Below are positions 1 through 8,315 of a stretch of 15,526 bases of DNA, piece by piece. Positions within the stretch are counted from its first letter, which is position 1. Each line of letters opens with the position of its first letter. The DNA comes from an uncultured Ruminococcus sp. (GTDB lineage Bacteria > Bacillota > Clostridia > Oscillospirales > Ruminococcaceae): assembly GCA_910579835.1 (NCBI GenBank), contig CAJTWQ010000044.1:1-15526 (forward strand). The letters run 5' to 3'. The notes beneath the pieces are model-generated. The model was given only the letters and a program-made list of their open reading frames with translations, did not search any database and was not told the origin of the DNA. The translations under genes and the position numbers were made by a program.

Positions 1-892
1 CATCTGTCGGATTTGGCTTTGTTGTTGTGGTTGTTGTTCCGTCATCCTTCTTCGTTGTTGTGGTTGTGGTTGTTGTTCCGTCTTTCTTGGTTGTTGTAGT
101 TGTGGTTGTTGTATCACCAGGATTCTCTCCCTCACCCTTAACATTTATTGTCAAGTTTGTAAGATTCAGATTTCCAAGTTCTTTTGTATATCTACCCTTA
201 GTTTCAATCATCGTTACAGGGTTAACTTGTTTAGGATCATTAGATGTATTGAAGTGAAGGAATTCAACTGTATACTCGCCGGCAGATGTTCCCTTTGGAA
301 GTATTACATCAAATACTACAACAGGATGAGAATTACTCTTTTCACCGGTATAATTAAAACCAAGTTCAGGAGAGGTCCAGTTTACAGAATAGAAATAATT
401 ATCCACATTTCCGGATTTCTGTCCCTTTTGACATGCAAGAATATACATACCTGAATTGCTATAAATCTCATCAACAGCATCATAAGCACCAGCAAAAGTA
501 AGATAACAATCAGTAGAAATTTCCATTCCATCTGGTAAAGTGTAGCTCTTTGCAGAATCCCAATAAGATGATAGAGGATCATAAGATTCAAATGTAATAT
601 TAGCAGCGTCCGCACCGCCGGTTACTGTCCATGCTGCACCGATCGTATCAGCATGATCTACTTCGTCAATATAAAGTGCACATGGAATTGTAACATCTCC
701 TGCTTTAATATCTTCAGCAGAAACAGTTATATTAGAACCCATTGCAGCATACTTAGAATCAGACTCTGAGTATGCTTCAAGAGACAAACCCTTGGAAGCA
801 TCCTCGGCAGCTATAACGCTTGCCGGCATAAGAACGCTTGCCATTGATGCAGCTACCGCAAGAGATGTAACTGCAGAAATAAACTTTCTCAT
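1..892 (-). CDS. Secreted cohesin-like protein with Thr-rich linker (scaffoldin-like), 3' end off window
   Basis: At least 297 codons are visible and the frame runs off the left edge. The start at 892 has AAAGGA upstream (about 903-908). Residues 1-29 form a signal peptide: MRKF, a hydrophobic core, and a likely cut after VIAA. Residues about 35-262 look like a beta-sandwich. Near its end, the pattern 'hydrophobic strand, LPKGTSAGEYTVEF, final strand ending in NVKG' resembles the C-terminal strands of cohesins. A linker follows: eight Thr, KKDG, eight Thr, KKDDG, six Thr, KPNPTD. Such linkers join modules in ruminococcal scaffoldins, so more modules probably lie off the window. The gene is 97 bp downstream of the cohesin-dockerin gene with no clear terminator between, so co-transcription is likely. 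The cohesin assignment is by fold pattern only. It could instead be another secreted carbohydrate-related module or a ScaA-like N-terminal domain. Confidence 0.7.
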   Translation of the reverse strand, partial: MRKFISAVTSLAVAASMASVLMPASVIAAEDASKGLSLEAYSESDSKYAAMGSNITVSAEDIKAGDVTIPCALYIDEVDHADTIGAAWTVTGGADAANITFESYDPLSSYWDSAKSYTLPDGMEISTDCYLTFAGAYDAVDEIYSNSGMYILACQKGQKSGNVDNYFYSVNWTSPELGFNYTGEKSNSHPVVVFDVILPKGTSAGEYTVEFLHFNTSNDPKQVNPVTMIETKGRYTKELGNLNLTNLTINVKGEGENPGDTTTTTTTTKKDGTTTTTTTTKKDDGTTTTTTKPNPTD

Positions 893-989
893 TTGTAATA
901 ATTCCTTTCTTTAGGTTTTTAGCCTTTAATAAATTTAAAAATGGGGGTCGTATTCCTTTGTAAGGGAGACAAATCAGATAATCATAGAA

Positions 990-1850
990 TTAGAGTTCAG
1001 TTACGAGGTTAATAAGGAATTTCTGAATCTGAAGAGCATCACTATTTGTGAGCAGATCGCCGCCCTTATTGTCAGGACCTCCGACAACATCGCCGTTTGC
1101 AATTCCTTTCTCAGTAATGTGTGATGGGTCACTTCCGTTTACACCGTAAACATCAGGATTACCAAGTGACTGCATAATAAGTACAGCGTCATTCAAACGA
1201 ACCTCTCCGTTGCAGTTAGCGTCACCACGGATTCCCTTGGATTCGCCGCCTGGTACGGTAACCTTGCCATTATTTGACTTAACTTCATACGAAACCTTAT
1301 TTGTACCGTCGAAATAGCCGCATGCGATCTTATCAACAAGAACTCCCGAACCCGGATATGTCTCACGAGGGATAGGAGCGAGTTTAAGATCAACTACAGT
1401 TCCTTCCGGAGCCGATTTTGAAACCGTACCGGTAATTGTACAGAAAACGCCATCTTTACTAATCCAGTAAGAAGAATCTTCAAGTGCAGTTGACCACATC
1501 AAAGTAACTTTGCCCTCTTCATTCATTATTGAACTGTCAAATATGGGAGCCTCTCCGCCTGTGGAGTCCGAACCCTCTGCCTTTGTAGAAGTAATGGCAC
1601 CAGCTTTCACACTATCAATCGTGATAAAAGTGTTGTCATAGACAATTGAGAAATCGATTGCCTGAATACCGGTCGATGGAATATCAGCAAGTGACACATC
1701 CACTGTGAACTGCTCTCCTGCCTTAGCTTCAGCTGAACTAACGGATATCTGCACTGTTTCGCCAGCAGCAACGGCCGGTGCAATTGAGCAAACGGGAAGT
1801 GAAAGCATCGCAGCAGCAACTGCTCCAACGACTACCTTTTTTGTCTTCAT
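990..1850 (-). CDS. Secreted cohesin-dockerin adaptor scaffoldin (ScaC-like)
   Basis: 286 aa. Residues 1-29 are a signal peptide (MKTKK, hydrophobic core, cut after AVAA). Residues about 33-199 form one cohesin: an opening strand VQISVSSAEAKAGEQFTVDV, then GIQAIDFSIVYDN, which is the usual cohesin strand pattern. Residues about 208-282 form a dockerin. Its first calcium loop is canonical (D210, N212, N214, G215, D221). The second, starting at D254, is stretched to about 18 positions ending at D271, followed by ALQIQKFL. The ANGDV..(G)..TNSDALxIQK style is typical of Ruminococcus dockerins. A protein with one cohesin and one dockerin works as an adaptor: its dockerin docks on a scaffoldin and its cohesin recruits another dockerin-bearing protein. 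R. flavefaciens ScaC has this architecture. The SD AAGGAGG (1860-1866) sits 9 nt before the start. Dockerin and cohesin calls are firm; the binding partners are unknown. Confidence 0.9.
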   Translation of the reverse strand: MKTKKVVVGAVAAAMLSLPVCSIAPAVAAGETVQISVSSAEAKAGEQFTVDVSLADIPSTGIQAIDFSIVYDNTFITIDSVKAGAITSTKAEGSDSTGGEAPIFDSSIMNEEGKVTLMWSTALEDSSYWISKDGVFCTITGTVSKSAPEGTVVDLKLAPIPRETYPGSGVLVDKIACGYFDGTNKVSYEVKSNNGKVTVPGGESKGIRGDANCNGEVRLNDAVLIMQSLGNPDVYGVNGSDPSHITEKGIANGDVVGGPDNKGGDLLTNSDALQIQKFLINLVTEL

Positions 1851-2294
1851 TATTTTTTTCCTCCTTCTTCATTGATGTTATATAACAAAGGAACAAAAAG
1901 CTCCTTTGATTATATCGTGTCTTAATTCCGGCAGAACTTTCTGCCGTATCCGCAAAAGCGGCCGTATTCAGAGCAAAATTCTGACCGTACTGTCACACAT
2001 AAAGACATACAGACATGGTTTAACACTGCCTGAAGCAGCGGTCACAAATTTGTTCTCTGCGCAGCAGCCAAAGCGTAAGACGCACCACACTGCCGTGATG
2101 AGATACTTAATCCCAAATCTATATTTATTCCTGACTTTATTATATAACAGCCTTTCAAAAATGTAAATAGGTTTATATCTTTTTTGGTATTTTATATAAA
2201 CAGGTCTATTAATTTTTGAACGGTTTGCACAACAAAAAAATTTTTGCAATTTTGTTGAAATCTTGTATTTTTAATGATAGATGAATTAAGCAAT
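1851..2294 (-). promoter_or_regulatory. Intergenic region and long structured 5' leader of the cohesin-dockerin gene
   Basis: 444 bp without a convincing gene. It holds the capA 3' hairpins (right end), a sigma-A-type promoter (2139-2167) and a predicted leader of about 280 nt. Hairpins visible in the leader include 1968-1984 (TCAGA/TCTGA), 1950-1961 (CCGC-AAAA-GCGG), 1929-1946 (CGGCAGA-ACTT-TCTGCCG) and 1886-1908 (a 9-bp stem with one G-U pair and a TTTTT loop). A perfect 12-nt palindrome TGTTATATAACA lies at 1876-1887. I could not match the leader to a riboswitch class I know. Confidence 0.5.
2139..2167 (-). promoter_or_regulatory. Sigma-A-type promoter for the cohesin-dockerin gene
   Basis: Reading on the minus strand: TTTACA (2162-2167), 17-nt spacer, TATAAT (2139-2144). 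The -35 matches five of six consensus bases and the -10 all six. Transcription would start near 2132, giving a leader of about 280 nt before the start codon at 1850. Confidence 0.6.
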
Positions 2295-2303
2295 TCATCT
2301 ATC
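2230..2303 (-). terminator. Two hairpins at the 3' end of the capA gene, probable terminator region
   Basis: The first hairpin is a perfect 12-bp stem with a 4-nt loop (2276-2287 with 2292-2303). It overlaps the capA stop codon and is not followed by a T-run. The second is an 8-bp CAACAAAA/TTTTGTTG stem (2230-2237 with 2250-2257) with a T-run on the minus strand. Together they plausibly end the capA transcript, but neither is a textbook terminator. Confidence 0.5.
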
Positions 2304-3587
2304 CAAATCCCTGAATTCTTCCGGAATATTTTCCTCAATTATAGAATTAACAATGTCCCAGCTAAACGTATTGTAAGTGCCTTGCGGAATCGCATAGGGA
2401 ATACCATGGCTTGCCGCCAGTTCAGGAGTATACTTACTGTAAGGATATATCCTCATATTAGAAAAATTACCGTCATCGTAATGAACAATAGTAGGAACAC
2501 AGGAAACGTTTTCAACAGTAAGTTCATTGGTCTCACCGTCAACAACAAGATCAAACTCCGGAATTTCACCTACCAGATTAAAATTATCTGTCTGTGCACA
2601 GATAAAATTTCCCATTGAATAGTAGACAAATCCTCTTGTACCGTCATCGCGTTCAATCCATTCCATTGTTTCAGCTGTATGAGTATGGCATCCGAGAATA
2701 ACGTCCGCCCCCCAGTTTACCATTTTATTGGCAAGGGCAATCTGTTCGGGATTCACAATCTGAACGTCGTCAACGCCCCAGTGTGCCGATACGATAACTG
2801 CATCAGCTTGAGCAGAGGCTTCCTTGATCTGCCGCTCGATAACATCCTCCTCATAGGTCATAACCACTCTCAAAGGCGAATCATAAGGAATTTCGTTGCC
2901 GTTAAGATGTTCAGCGTAAGCCAGAAAAGCGATCTTTACACCGTTCACCTCACGAATACGGATGTTGTTCGCATCCTCTTCATTGAGATAAGCCCCCAGC
3001 ACAGTAAGATTATTTTCAATTGCCTTACCGTTCCAAAAACTTATGGACTCCTCCAGCGCTGATGCGCCAAAGTCAAGAAGATGATTATTCGCCATTGTAA
3101 AAACGTCAAAGCCAAGATCAATAACCGCGTCGGCAACCTCAGGAGGAGAATTGAACAGCAGCGCACCGCCGTTTGCACCTCTTATTTCGTTGCTTTGGGA
3201 GATGATCGTTTCCTGATTGAGCACAGCGACATCGGCATCCTCGATTATATAACGGACATTTTCATAAAGAGGAGCAAAATCATATGCTGCTCCGTTTCCT
3301 GCTTCCGCCGCGTACTGCTCGGCATTCTTATAAACTGAGTAGTGTATCAGGTTGTCTCCGGCCGCACATACATGAACCACCTTATCCTCGGGTATCGGTT
3401 TAGTTGGCGGCTCTGTAGTAAGCTCCCCCGCATGCGTTTCAGCGCTTGACTGCTCCAACGGCGCTTCAAGCGAATCAGTTGATTCAATTTTTCCAACGTT
3501 TTTAGTATTGCCGCAGCTTACCGGTGATAAAACCAGCAAAACTGTTGCAAGAACGGCTGCAAACGAACGACTCTTTTTTACTTTCAT
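2295..3587 (-). CDS. CapA-family lipoprotein (poly-gamma-glutamate synthesis/metallophosphatase-like)
   Basis: 430 aa. The N-terminus has a Lys-rich start, a hydrophobic stretch and Cys25 in a loose lipobox (SPVSC), so it is probably a lipoprotein. An acidic, Thr/Pro-rich linker covers residues 27-68. The PGA_cap domain (calcineurin-like fold) spans about 70-375 with its metal-site motifs in order: GDNLIH (D78), NQET (N124, E126), ANNHLLDFG (N167, N168, H169), SAHWG (H269), and GCHTH (H301, H303). The last 50 residues carry no motif I recognise. Family members are linked to capsular poly-gamma-glutamate, but many occur without capB/capC. No such partners are seen here, so the substrate is open. 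It may act on a wall or surface polymer. The SD AGGAGAG (3592-3598) is well placed. It has its own promoter and is probably monocistronic. Confidence 0.85.
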   Translation of the reverse strand: MKVKKSRSFAAVLATVLLVLSPVSCGNTKNVGKIESTDSLEAPLEQSSAETHAGELTTEPPTKPIPEDKVVHVCAAGDNLIHYSVYKNAEQYAAEAGNGAAYDFAPLYENVRYIIEDADVAVLNQETIISQSNEIRGANGGALLFNSPPEVADAVIDLGFDVFTMANNHLLDFGASALEESISFWNGKAIENNLTVLGAYLNEEDANNIRIREVNGVKIAFLAYAEHLNGNEIPYDSPLRVVMTYEEDVIERQIKEASAQADAVIVSAHWGVDDVQIVNPEQIALANKMVNWGADVILGCHTHTAETMEWIERDDGTRGFVYYSMGNFICAQTDNFNLVGEIPEFDLVVDGETNELTVENVSCVPTIVHYDDGNFSNMRIYPYSKYTPELAASHGIPYAIPQGTYNTFSWDIVNSIIEENIPEEFRDLDR

Positions 3588-3712
3588 TTTTCTCTCCTGT
3601 TATACCCCGTACCGAAATATATCCGGAACACCGTAAAACCGGTGCAATGAGGTGTGCGTGATTTATATTATCCTATGTAATTTTCCGCCGTAAGCCCCAC
3701 TGCTGTATCATA

Positions 3713-3741
3713 ATTATAACACATATTCTGGAATTTTGCAA
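3713..3741 (-). promoter_or_regulatory. Sigma-A-type promoter for the CapA-family gene
   Basis: Minus strand: TTGCAA (3736-3741), 17-nt spacer, TATAAT (3713-3718) preceded by TGT, an extended -10. The predicted start is near 3706, leaving a leader of about 120 nt with a small CACCG/CGGTG hairpin. Confidence 0.6.
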
Positions 3742-3835
3742 TTACAAATTATTCCGAATCTCTTAGCGATCTTCTCTTATTTCAGCAAATGGCACATCAT
3801 TCAAATGACGTATTTAAGGCATTTTTTAGGTATTT

Positions 3836-3862
3836 GCACAAACTCTTTCAGGCTGTTTGTGC
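3836..3862 (-). terminator. Hairpin just after dus, possible non-canonical terminator
   Basis: An 8-bp perfect stem (3836-3843 GCACAAAC with 3855-3862 GTTTGTGC) with an 11-nt loop starts 2 nt past the dus stop codon. No T-run follows on the minus strand, so it may instead stabilise the mRNA end. Confidence 0.35.
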
Positions 3863-3864
3863 GT

Positions 3865-4884
3865 TCATACAAAGTTTTGCGTTTTTTTTTGTACATTATG
3901 CCAACGCTGAAGTTCTATAAATTCCTCTGATAATCTGACCGCTTCATCATATGACGAAAGCAGATAACATCTTCCCCGAAATTTTGCTGATCCATAATAT
4001 CCGTTCATGTACCATGCAGCGTGTTTTCTGGCTTCATGCATAGCCATTTCTTCTGATTTTTCACTAAGACTGAGTATCATACGTATATGCCGAAGCATCA
4101 CCTGCATTTTTTCCTCAACGGAAGGCGGCGTATAGGGGATTCCGCTGAACCAGCTGTCTATTTCACGGAAAACAAAAGGATTCCCGTAACTTCCGCGGCC
4201 TATCATAACCAGATCGCAGCCTGTTTCTTCATACATTTTCAGACATGACGTCAAATCGGTGACGTCTCCGCTGCCGATCACCGGAATTTTTACGGATTCC
4301 TTAACATTTCTTATTACTTCCGAATCCGAGCTTCCGCTGTAAAATTGATCTCTTGTCCGTCCGTGTACAGTCAGAGCAGCTGCTCCGGCATTTTCCAGAA
4401 CTGCCGCAAGCTTCGGAGCATTTATAGAATCTATGCTCCAGCCGCTCCGCAGCTTTACAGTAACTGGAGTTTTTTCGGCCGCAGTTACAGCCGCTTCCGT
4501 AATCGCCGCCGCAAGATCCATATCTTTCATAAGAGCCGAGCCTGCTCCGGTATTGACAACTTTCGGCACAGGGCAACCCATATTTATATCAATTATATCC
4601 GGTTCATACCGCAGCACAATCTTCACTGCCTTTGCCATGAAATCCGGTTCGCTGCCAAAAAGCTGCACAGCCATCGGCCGCTCTTCAGCCGTAACGGTGC
4701 ACAGCTCCTCTGTTTTACGGTCGCTGTAGCATATTCCTTTTGCAGAAACCATTTCGCTGACAGAATACGAAGCCCCGAATTCACGGCACATCAGCCGGTA
4801 AGCACGATCTGCCACTCCTGCCATTGGCGCAAGAGCGGCTGTTTTTTTCAGCCTGACATTTCCGATATTTACTGTTTCATTCAT
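3865..4884 (-). CDS. dus: tRNA-dihydrouridine synthase (DusB-type)
   Basis: 339 aa, full length for the family. It is an FMN enzyme that reduces uridine to dihydrouridine in tRNA using NADPH. Visible motifs: the FMN-site start LAPMAGVADRAYR (18-30), the catalytic Cys104 in NMGCPVPKV followed by AGSALMKD, HGRTRDQFYSG, and the phosphate-binding segments GSGDV and MIGRGSYGNPF. The C-terminal helical domain extends to a Lys-rich tail. I chose the ATG at 4884 because a GGAG lies 7 nt before it and the protein then begins like other Dus enzymes. An upstream TTG at 4917 in the same frame adds a basic stretch and has no ribosome site. The start overlaps the end of the GtrA gene by 8 nt (ATGAATGA), suggesting translational coupling. 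The exact Dus subclass (DusB rather than another) is by overall look. Confidence 0.92.
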   Translation of the reverse strand: MNETVNIGNVRLKKTAALAPMAGVADRAYRLMCREFGASYSVSEMVSAKGICYSDRKTEELCTVTAEERPMAVQLFGSEPDFMAKAVKIVLRYEPDIIDINMGCPVPKVVNTGAGSALMKDMDLAAAITEAAVTAAEKTPVTVKLRSGWSIDSINAPKLAAVLENAGAAALTVHGRTRDQFYSGSSDSEVIRNVKESVKIPVIGSGDVTDLTSCLKMYEETGCDLVMIGRGSYGNPFVFREIDSWFSGIPYTPPSVEEKMQVMLRHIRMILSLSEKSEEMAMHEARKHAAWYMNGYYGSAKFRGRCYLLSSYDEAVRLSEEFIELQRWHNVQKKTQNFV

Positions 4885-5359
4885 CGCCCTGCTCCGAATT
4901 TTTCTTTTTAAAAACAAAAACCTTGCTCAAAACATAATTGGCAATAAATATTATCACCTGACTCAGAAATGTTATCAGCGTCTTATTGATATTAAGCCAA
5001 TCGCAGCATACAAGGAATATTACCTCCTCCACTGCAAGAGTGGCAAGCCTTGCGCCATAGAAAGCGAAAAATACCTTTCGGAATTCCCCGGATGTTTTTG
5101 TTTCATTTTTAAATACATATTTCTTATTGGTGAAAAAGGCAAAAGTCACGGCGCAGATCCATGAAAATACAACGCCTGCGGTACTCTCCCATGCCGGTTC
5201 ACCGGGAATAAGGCTAAACAGCAGCAGTTTTGTAACCACCGAGATCAGTGTTGTAAGCCCTCCGAAAACAAGATAAAGCCACTTTTCTTCATATTTATAA
5301 TAAACATTCTGCAATGACTTAGGCAGAACAGATACACACAGCTTAATAAATCTTTCCAT
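4877..5359 (-). CDS. GtrA-family membrane protein
   Basis: 160 aa with four predicted membrane segments (about 27-50, 58-78, 94-118, 126-150). The motif FGGLTTLISVVTKLLLF in helix 1, the TFAFFTNKKYVFKN loop after helix 2, and NYVLSKVFVFK at the end are typical of GtrA-like proteins. These are thought to help move lipid-linked sugars (for example undecaprenyl-phosphate-glucose) across the membrane for cell-surface glycosylation. No glycosyltransferase partner is next to it, so its polymer is unknown. AGAGG is placed about 8 nt before the start. It is first in a two-gene unit with dus, sharing an 8-nt overlap. Confidence 0.85.
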   Translation of the reverse strand: MERFIKLCVSVLPKSLQNVYYKYEEKWLYLVFGGLTTLISVVTKLLLFSLIPGEPAWESTAGVVFSWICAVTFAFFTNKKYVFKNETKTSGEFRKVFFAFYGARLATLAVEEVIFLVCCDWLNINKTLITFLSQVIIFIANYVLSKVFVFKKKNSEQGDE

Positions 5360-5454
5360 ATATACAGCCTCTGAAAATACAGACAGCGGAATTCATCCAG
5401 AATACTTCTCATAGCAATGAATTTTGCAGTGCTGCCTAAAGAATAATCCTTTAT

Positions 5455-5483
5455 ATAATAACAGCATTTGTATCTTTTTTCAA
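5455..5483 (-). promoter_or_regulatory. Sigma-A-type promoter for gtrA-dus
   Basis: Minus strand: TTGAAA (5478-5483), 17-nt spacer, TATTAT (5455-5460) preceded by TGT, an extended -10. Each box matches five of six consensus bases. Confidence 0.65.
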
Positions 5484-5713
5484 GTAGTTTCTTATATTTT
5501 TGTTATTTTAACCAAAAAACAATCCTATTCAGGATATAGATTAAGGAATCACTGACCAAAACACGCCTAACAGCTCGATACACATCCTGTTTGTATATTT
5601 TTTGTCGTATCCTTCCTTACAGCAATATGCCTACAGATTTTTATGCGATCTGACAAAAAATCTGACTGTTCAATATATACGCTGTATCTAATAAGTGATT
5701 TCCTAAAAATTAT

Positions 5714-5742
5714 TTGCTATTTTTCCATAAGTATGTTATAAT
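5714..5742 (+). promoter_or_regulatory. Sigma-A-type promoter for the polA operon
   Basis: TTGCTA (5714-5719), 17-nt spacer, TATAAT (5737-5742) with TGT just before it. The start would be near 5749, with a very short leader to the SD AAAGGAG (5764-5770), 6 nt before the polA ATG. Confidence 0.7.
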
Positions 5743-5776
5743 ATATGTGTATATCCACCGATGAAAGGAGTATTCT

Positions 5777-8311
5777 ATGAAATTGCTTGCCATAGACGGA
5801 AACAGCATTCTTAACCGTGCATTTTACGGAATAAAACTGCTTTCCAATAAAAACGGAGTATTCACCAACGCTGTTTTCGGATTCATGAACATATATCTTA
5901 AAAATATTGCCGATGTCAGCCCGGATGCCATAGCTGTAGCCTTCGACCTCCGCTTACCCACATTCCGGCACAAGGCTGTCTCTTACTACAAAGCCAACCG
6001 TAAGGGCATGCCCCCTGAACTTGCTCAGCAGCTGCCCATAGTCAAAGAACTTCTCACTCTTATGGGAGTAAGGATTCTGGAATGCGAGGGATTTGAAGCC
6101 GACGATATTCTCGGAACCCTTGCACAATCCTGCACGGACAGCGGCGATCAGTGCTTTGTCCTTACCGGAGACCGTGACAGTCTTCAGCTTATCGGGGATA
6201 ACGTTACCGTTCTCCTCGCCACAAACAAGGAAACTATTCATTACGATACAGACCGATTCACGGAGGATTATGGCTTTGACCCCATACATCTCATTGATTT
6301 GAAGGCGCTTATGGGAGACAGTTCCGACAATATCCCCGGCGTTCCTGGAATCGGAGAAAAGACTGCTTCTTCTCTCATAAAAGAGTATAGTACTATCGAA
6401 AATCTTTATGAAAAATACGCAGATTCCGACCTTTCCAAAGGCGTAAAAGCGAAACTGGAAAAAGGAAAGGCCTCTGCCGAGGAAAGCAAATGGCTGGCCG
6501 CTATCGTGCGGAACGCCCCCATTGAAATGTCTGTAAAAAGCTACATCCCCTCTCAGCCTGACAGGCTGGCAGTAAGCCGGCTTTTATCAGAGCTGGAAAT
6601 GTTCAAGCTAATGGACAAACTGGGCATTTCCGCTTCTGAGGGCGTATCAGACGCCAATGACAAAGCCGAATCTCCAGAAGAACTGAACCTTATCTGCGCT
6701 CCTCTTGACAAAGAAATTATTTCTTCCTTGACGGATTGCAGCTATATATTCAGAAACGGACTGCTTTCAGTCCGAAGCGGACAAAATATCTATACATCTG
6801 ACAACGAGGAGCTTATTCTGAAATTTCTCTCCTCGAAGTGCGTAAAATCTACCGACGACGCCAAGCTCCACTACCGGTTTGCTATGGCGCACGGCGGCAA
6901 TCTTTCCAATTTAAAAAACGATGCCGCCGTATGCGGCTATTTGCTCAACACCTCGTCCTCTGAATATACGATTGAAAAGCTCTGTGCTGAATACGGTGTA
7001 CATTATTATGCCGAAAAGGAAGAAAACGCCGATCTTGTCTCGATTGAAAATCTTGCAAAGGTTCTCCGCAGTGAAATTGAAGTACATGGCATGACAGAAC
7101 TGCTGGAAAATATTGAAATGCCTCTTACCGAGGTTCTGGCATCTATGGAGGAAACGGGAATTTGTATAAATAAACAGGGCGTTGAAAATTTCGGCATTTC
7201 ACTTAAAGAACAGATAGAGGAAACACAGCAGATGATTTTTGACGATGCCGGCCATGAATTCAATATTTCTTCCCCGAAACAACTGGGAACGGTTCTTTTT
7301 GAGGAACTGGGACTTCCCGCTAAAAAGAAAACTAAAAGCGGATATTCCACAAATGCAGAGGTTCTGGAAGAACTGCGAAACCAATCGCCTATTGTGGACA
7401 ATGTGCTGAAATACCGGCAGTATACCAAACTGAACTCCACCTATGTATCCGGCCTTATAGATAAAATTGCTCCAGACGGCCGCATCCACACCTGCTTTAA
7501 GCAGACGGAGACAAGGACGGGACGCATCTCCTCAACCAAACCCAATATGCAGAATATTCCTGTCCGCACGGAGCTTGGTTCGCAAATGAGAAAATTTTTT
7601 ACCGCCGCACCGGGAAAAACCCTGGTTGACGCCGATTACAGTCAAATCGAACTGCGCGTTATGGCTCATTTGTGCGGCGATGAAAATATGATCTCCGCAT
7701 TCACCTCCGGCGAGGACTTTCATACCTCCACAGCAGCGCAGGTGTTCGATATGCCCGTATTTATGGTGACTCCGGAAATGAGAAGCGCTGCAAAAGCCGT
7801 AAATTTTGGCATTATCTACGGTATCGGAGCATTTTCCCTTTCAAAGGATATAGGAATTTCAGTAGCACAGGCAAAAAAATATATTTCAGATTATATGGCA
7901 CGCTTCCCGAAAGTTAAAAGCTTTACGGAGAGCGTGGTTGAAGAAGCGGTAAAAACAGGATGCGTTGCAACCATGTTCGGCAGAAAACGGAGAATTCCAG
8001 AACTTTCCTCCTCCAACAAGATGCTTCAGGCCGCCGGAAAGCGCATTGCAATGAACACACCCGTTCAGGGTACAGCCGCTGATCTTATTAAAATTGCAAT
8101 GATAAACGTTTACCGCCGCCTTAAAGAGGAAATACCCGACGCCAGACTTATTTTACAGGTTCATGACGAACTGATTCTTGAGGTTTCGCCCGAAGATGCA
8201 CAGATGGCTGCAGAAATTCTGAAAGAGGAAATGCAGGGCGTATACGAAATGAAAGTACCGCTGGCAGTCGACGTTCACACGGGATTCAGCTGGTATGATG
8301 CGAAAGGATGA
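5777..8311 (+). CDS. polA: DNA polymerase I
   Basis: 844 aa. It fills repair gaps and replaces Okazaki RNA primers. The N-terminal 5'-3' exonuclease/flap domain (about 1-290) has its acidic residues: D7 in AIDGNS, D109/D110 in GFEADD, D132 in LTGDRDS, D181/D184 in MGDSSDNIPGVPGIGEKTA. The middle domain (about 300-460) lacks the DxE and other acidic motifs of proofreading 3'-5' exonucleases, as in Bacillus and Taq Pol I, so proofreading is probably absent. The polymerase domain has motif A DYSQIELRV (D620), the O-helix RSAAKAVNFGIIYG (R669, K673, F677, Y681) and motif C VHDE (D797, E798). All catalytic residues of the polymerase are present. It leads the operon with rimI, tsaD and a small Cys protein, and its stop is 4 nt before the next ATG. 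Confidence 0.98.
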   Translation: MKLLAIDGNSILNRAFYGIKLLSNKNGVFTNAVFGFMNIYLKNIADVSPDAIAVAFDLRLPTFRHKAVSYYKANRKGMPPELAQQLPIVKELLTLMGVRILECEGFEADDILGTLAQSCTDSGDQCFVLTGDRDSLQLIGDNVTVLLATNKETIHYDTDRFTEDYGFDPIHLIDLKALMGDSSDNIPGVPGIGEKTASSLIKEYSTIENLYEKYADSDLSKGVKAKLEKGKASAEESKWLAAIVRNAPIEMSVKSYIPSQPDRLAVSRLLSELEMFKLMDKLGISASEGVSDANDKAESPEELNLICAPLDKEIISSLTDCSYIFRNGLLSVRSGQNIYTSDNEELILKFLSSKCVKSTDDAKLHYRFAMAHGGNLSNLKNDAAVCGYLLNTSSSEYTIEKLCAEYGVHYYAEKEENADLVSIENLAKVLRSEIEVHGMTELLENIEMPLTEVLASMEETGICINKQGVENFGISLKEQIEETQQMIFDDAGHEFNISSPKQLGTVLFEELGLPAKKKTKSGYSTNAEVLEELRNQSPIVDNVLKYRQYTKLNSTYVSGLIDKIAPDGRIHTCFKQTETRTGRISSTKPNMQNIPVRTELGSQMRKFFTAAPGKTLVDADYSQIELRVMAHLCGDENMISAFTSGEDFHTSTAAQVFDMPVFMVTPEMRSAAKAVNFGIIYGIGAFSLSKDIGISVAQAKKYISDYMARFPKVKSFTESVVEEAVKTGCVATMFGRKRRIPELSSSNKMLQAAGKRIAMNTPVQGTAADLIKIAMINVYRRLKEEIPDARLILQVHDELILEVSPEDAQMAAEILKEEMQGVYEMKVPLAVDVHTGFSWYDAKG

Positions 8312-8315
8312 TGAT

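Larger units (their letters stand above)
5360..5776. other. Divergent intergenic region between gtrA and polA
   Basis: 417 bp with no gene. It contains the gtrA promoter at the left and the polA promoter at the right. The middle (about 5490-5710) is AT-rich with only weak structure: ATCCT-ATTC-AGGAT (5522-5535) and an 8-bp AGATTTTT/AAAAATCT stem near 5635-5665 with no T-run. I see no recognised riboswitch, tRNA or coding frame there. Confidence 0.5.

Noticed and set aside
27..257. Poly-valine open frame on the plus strand
   Set aside because: Antisense of the Thr linker codons (ACA/ACC) of the left-edge gene, with no SD.
4345..4911. 188-aa plus-strand open frame
   Set aside because: Fully antisense to dus, which has catalytic motifs and a good start; the translation looks like no family.
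4885..4917. TTG upstream start for dus
   Set aside because: No ribosome site, and it extends a normal Dus N-terminus with a basic stretch inside the GtrA gene.
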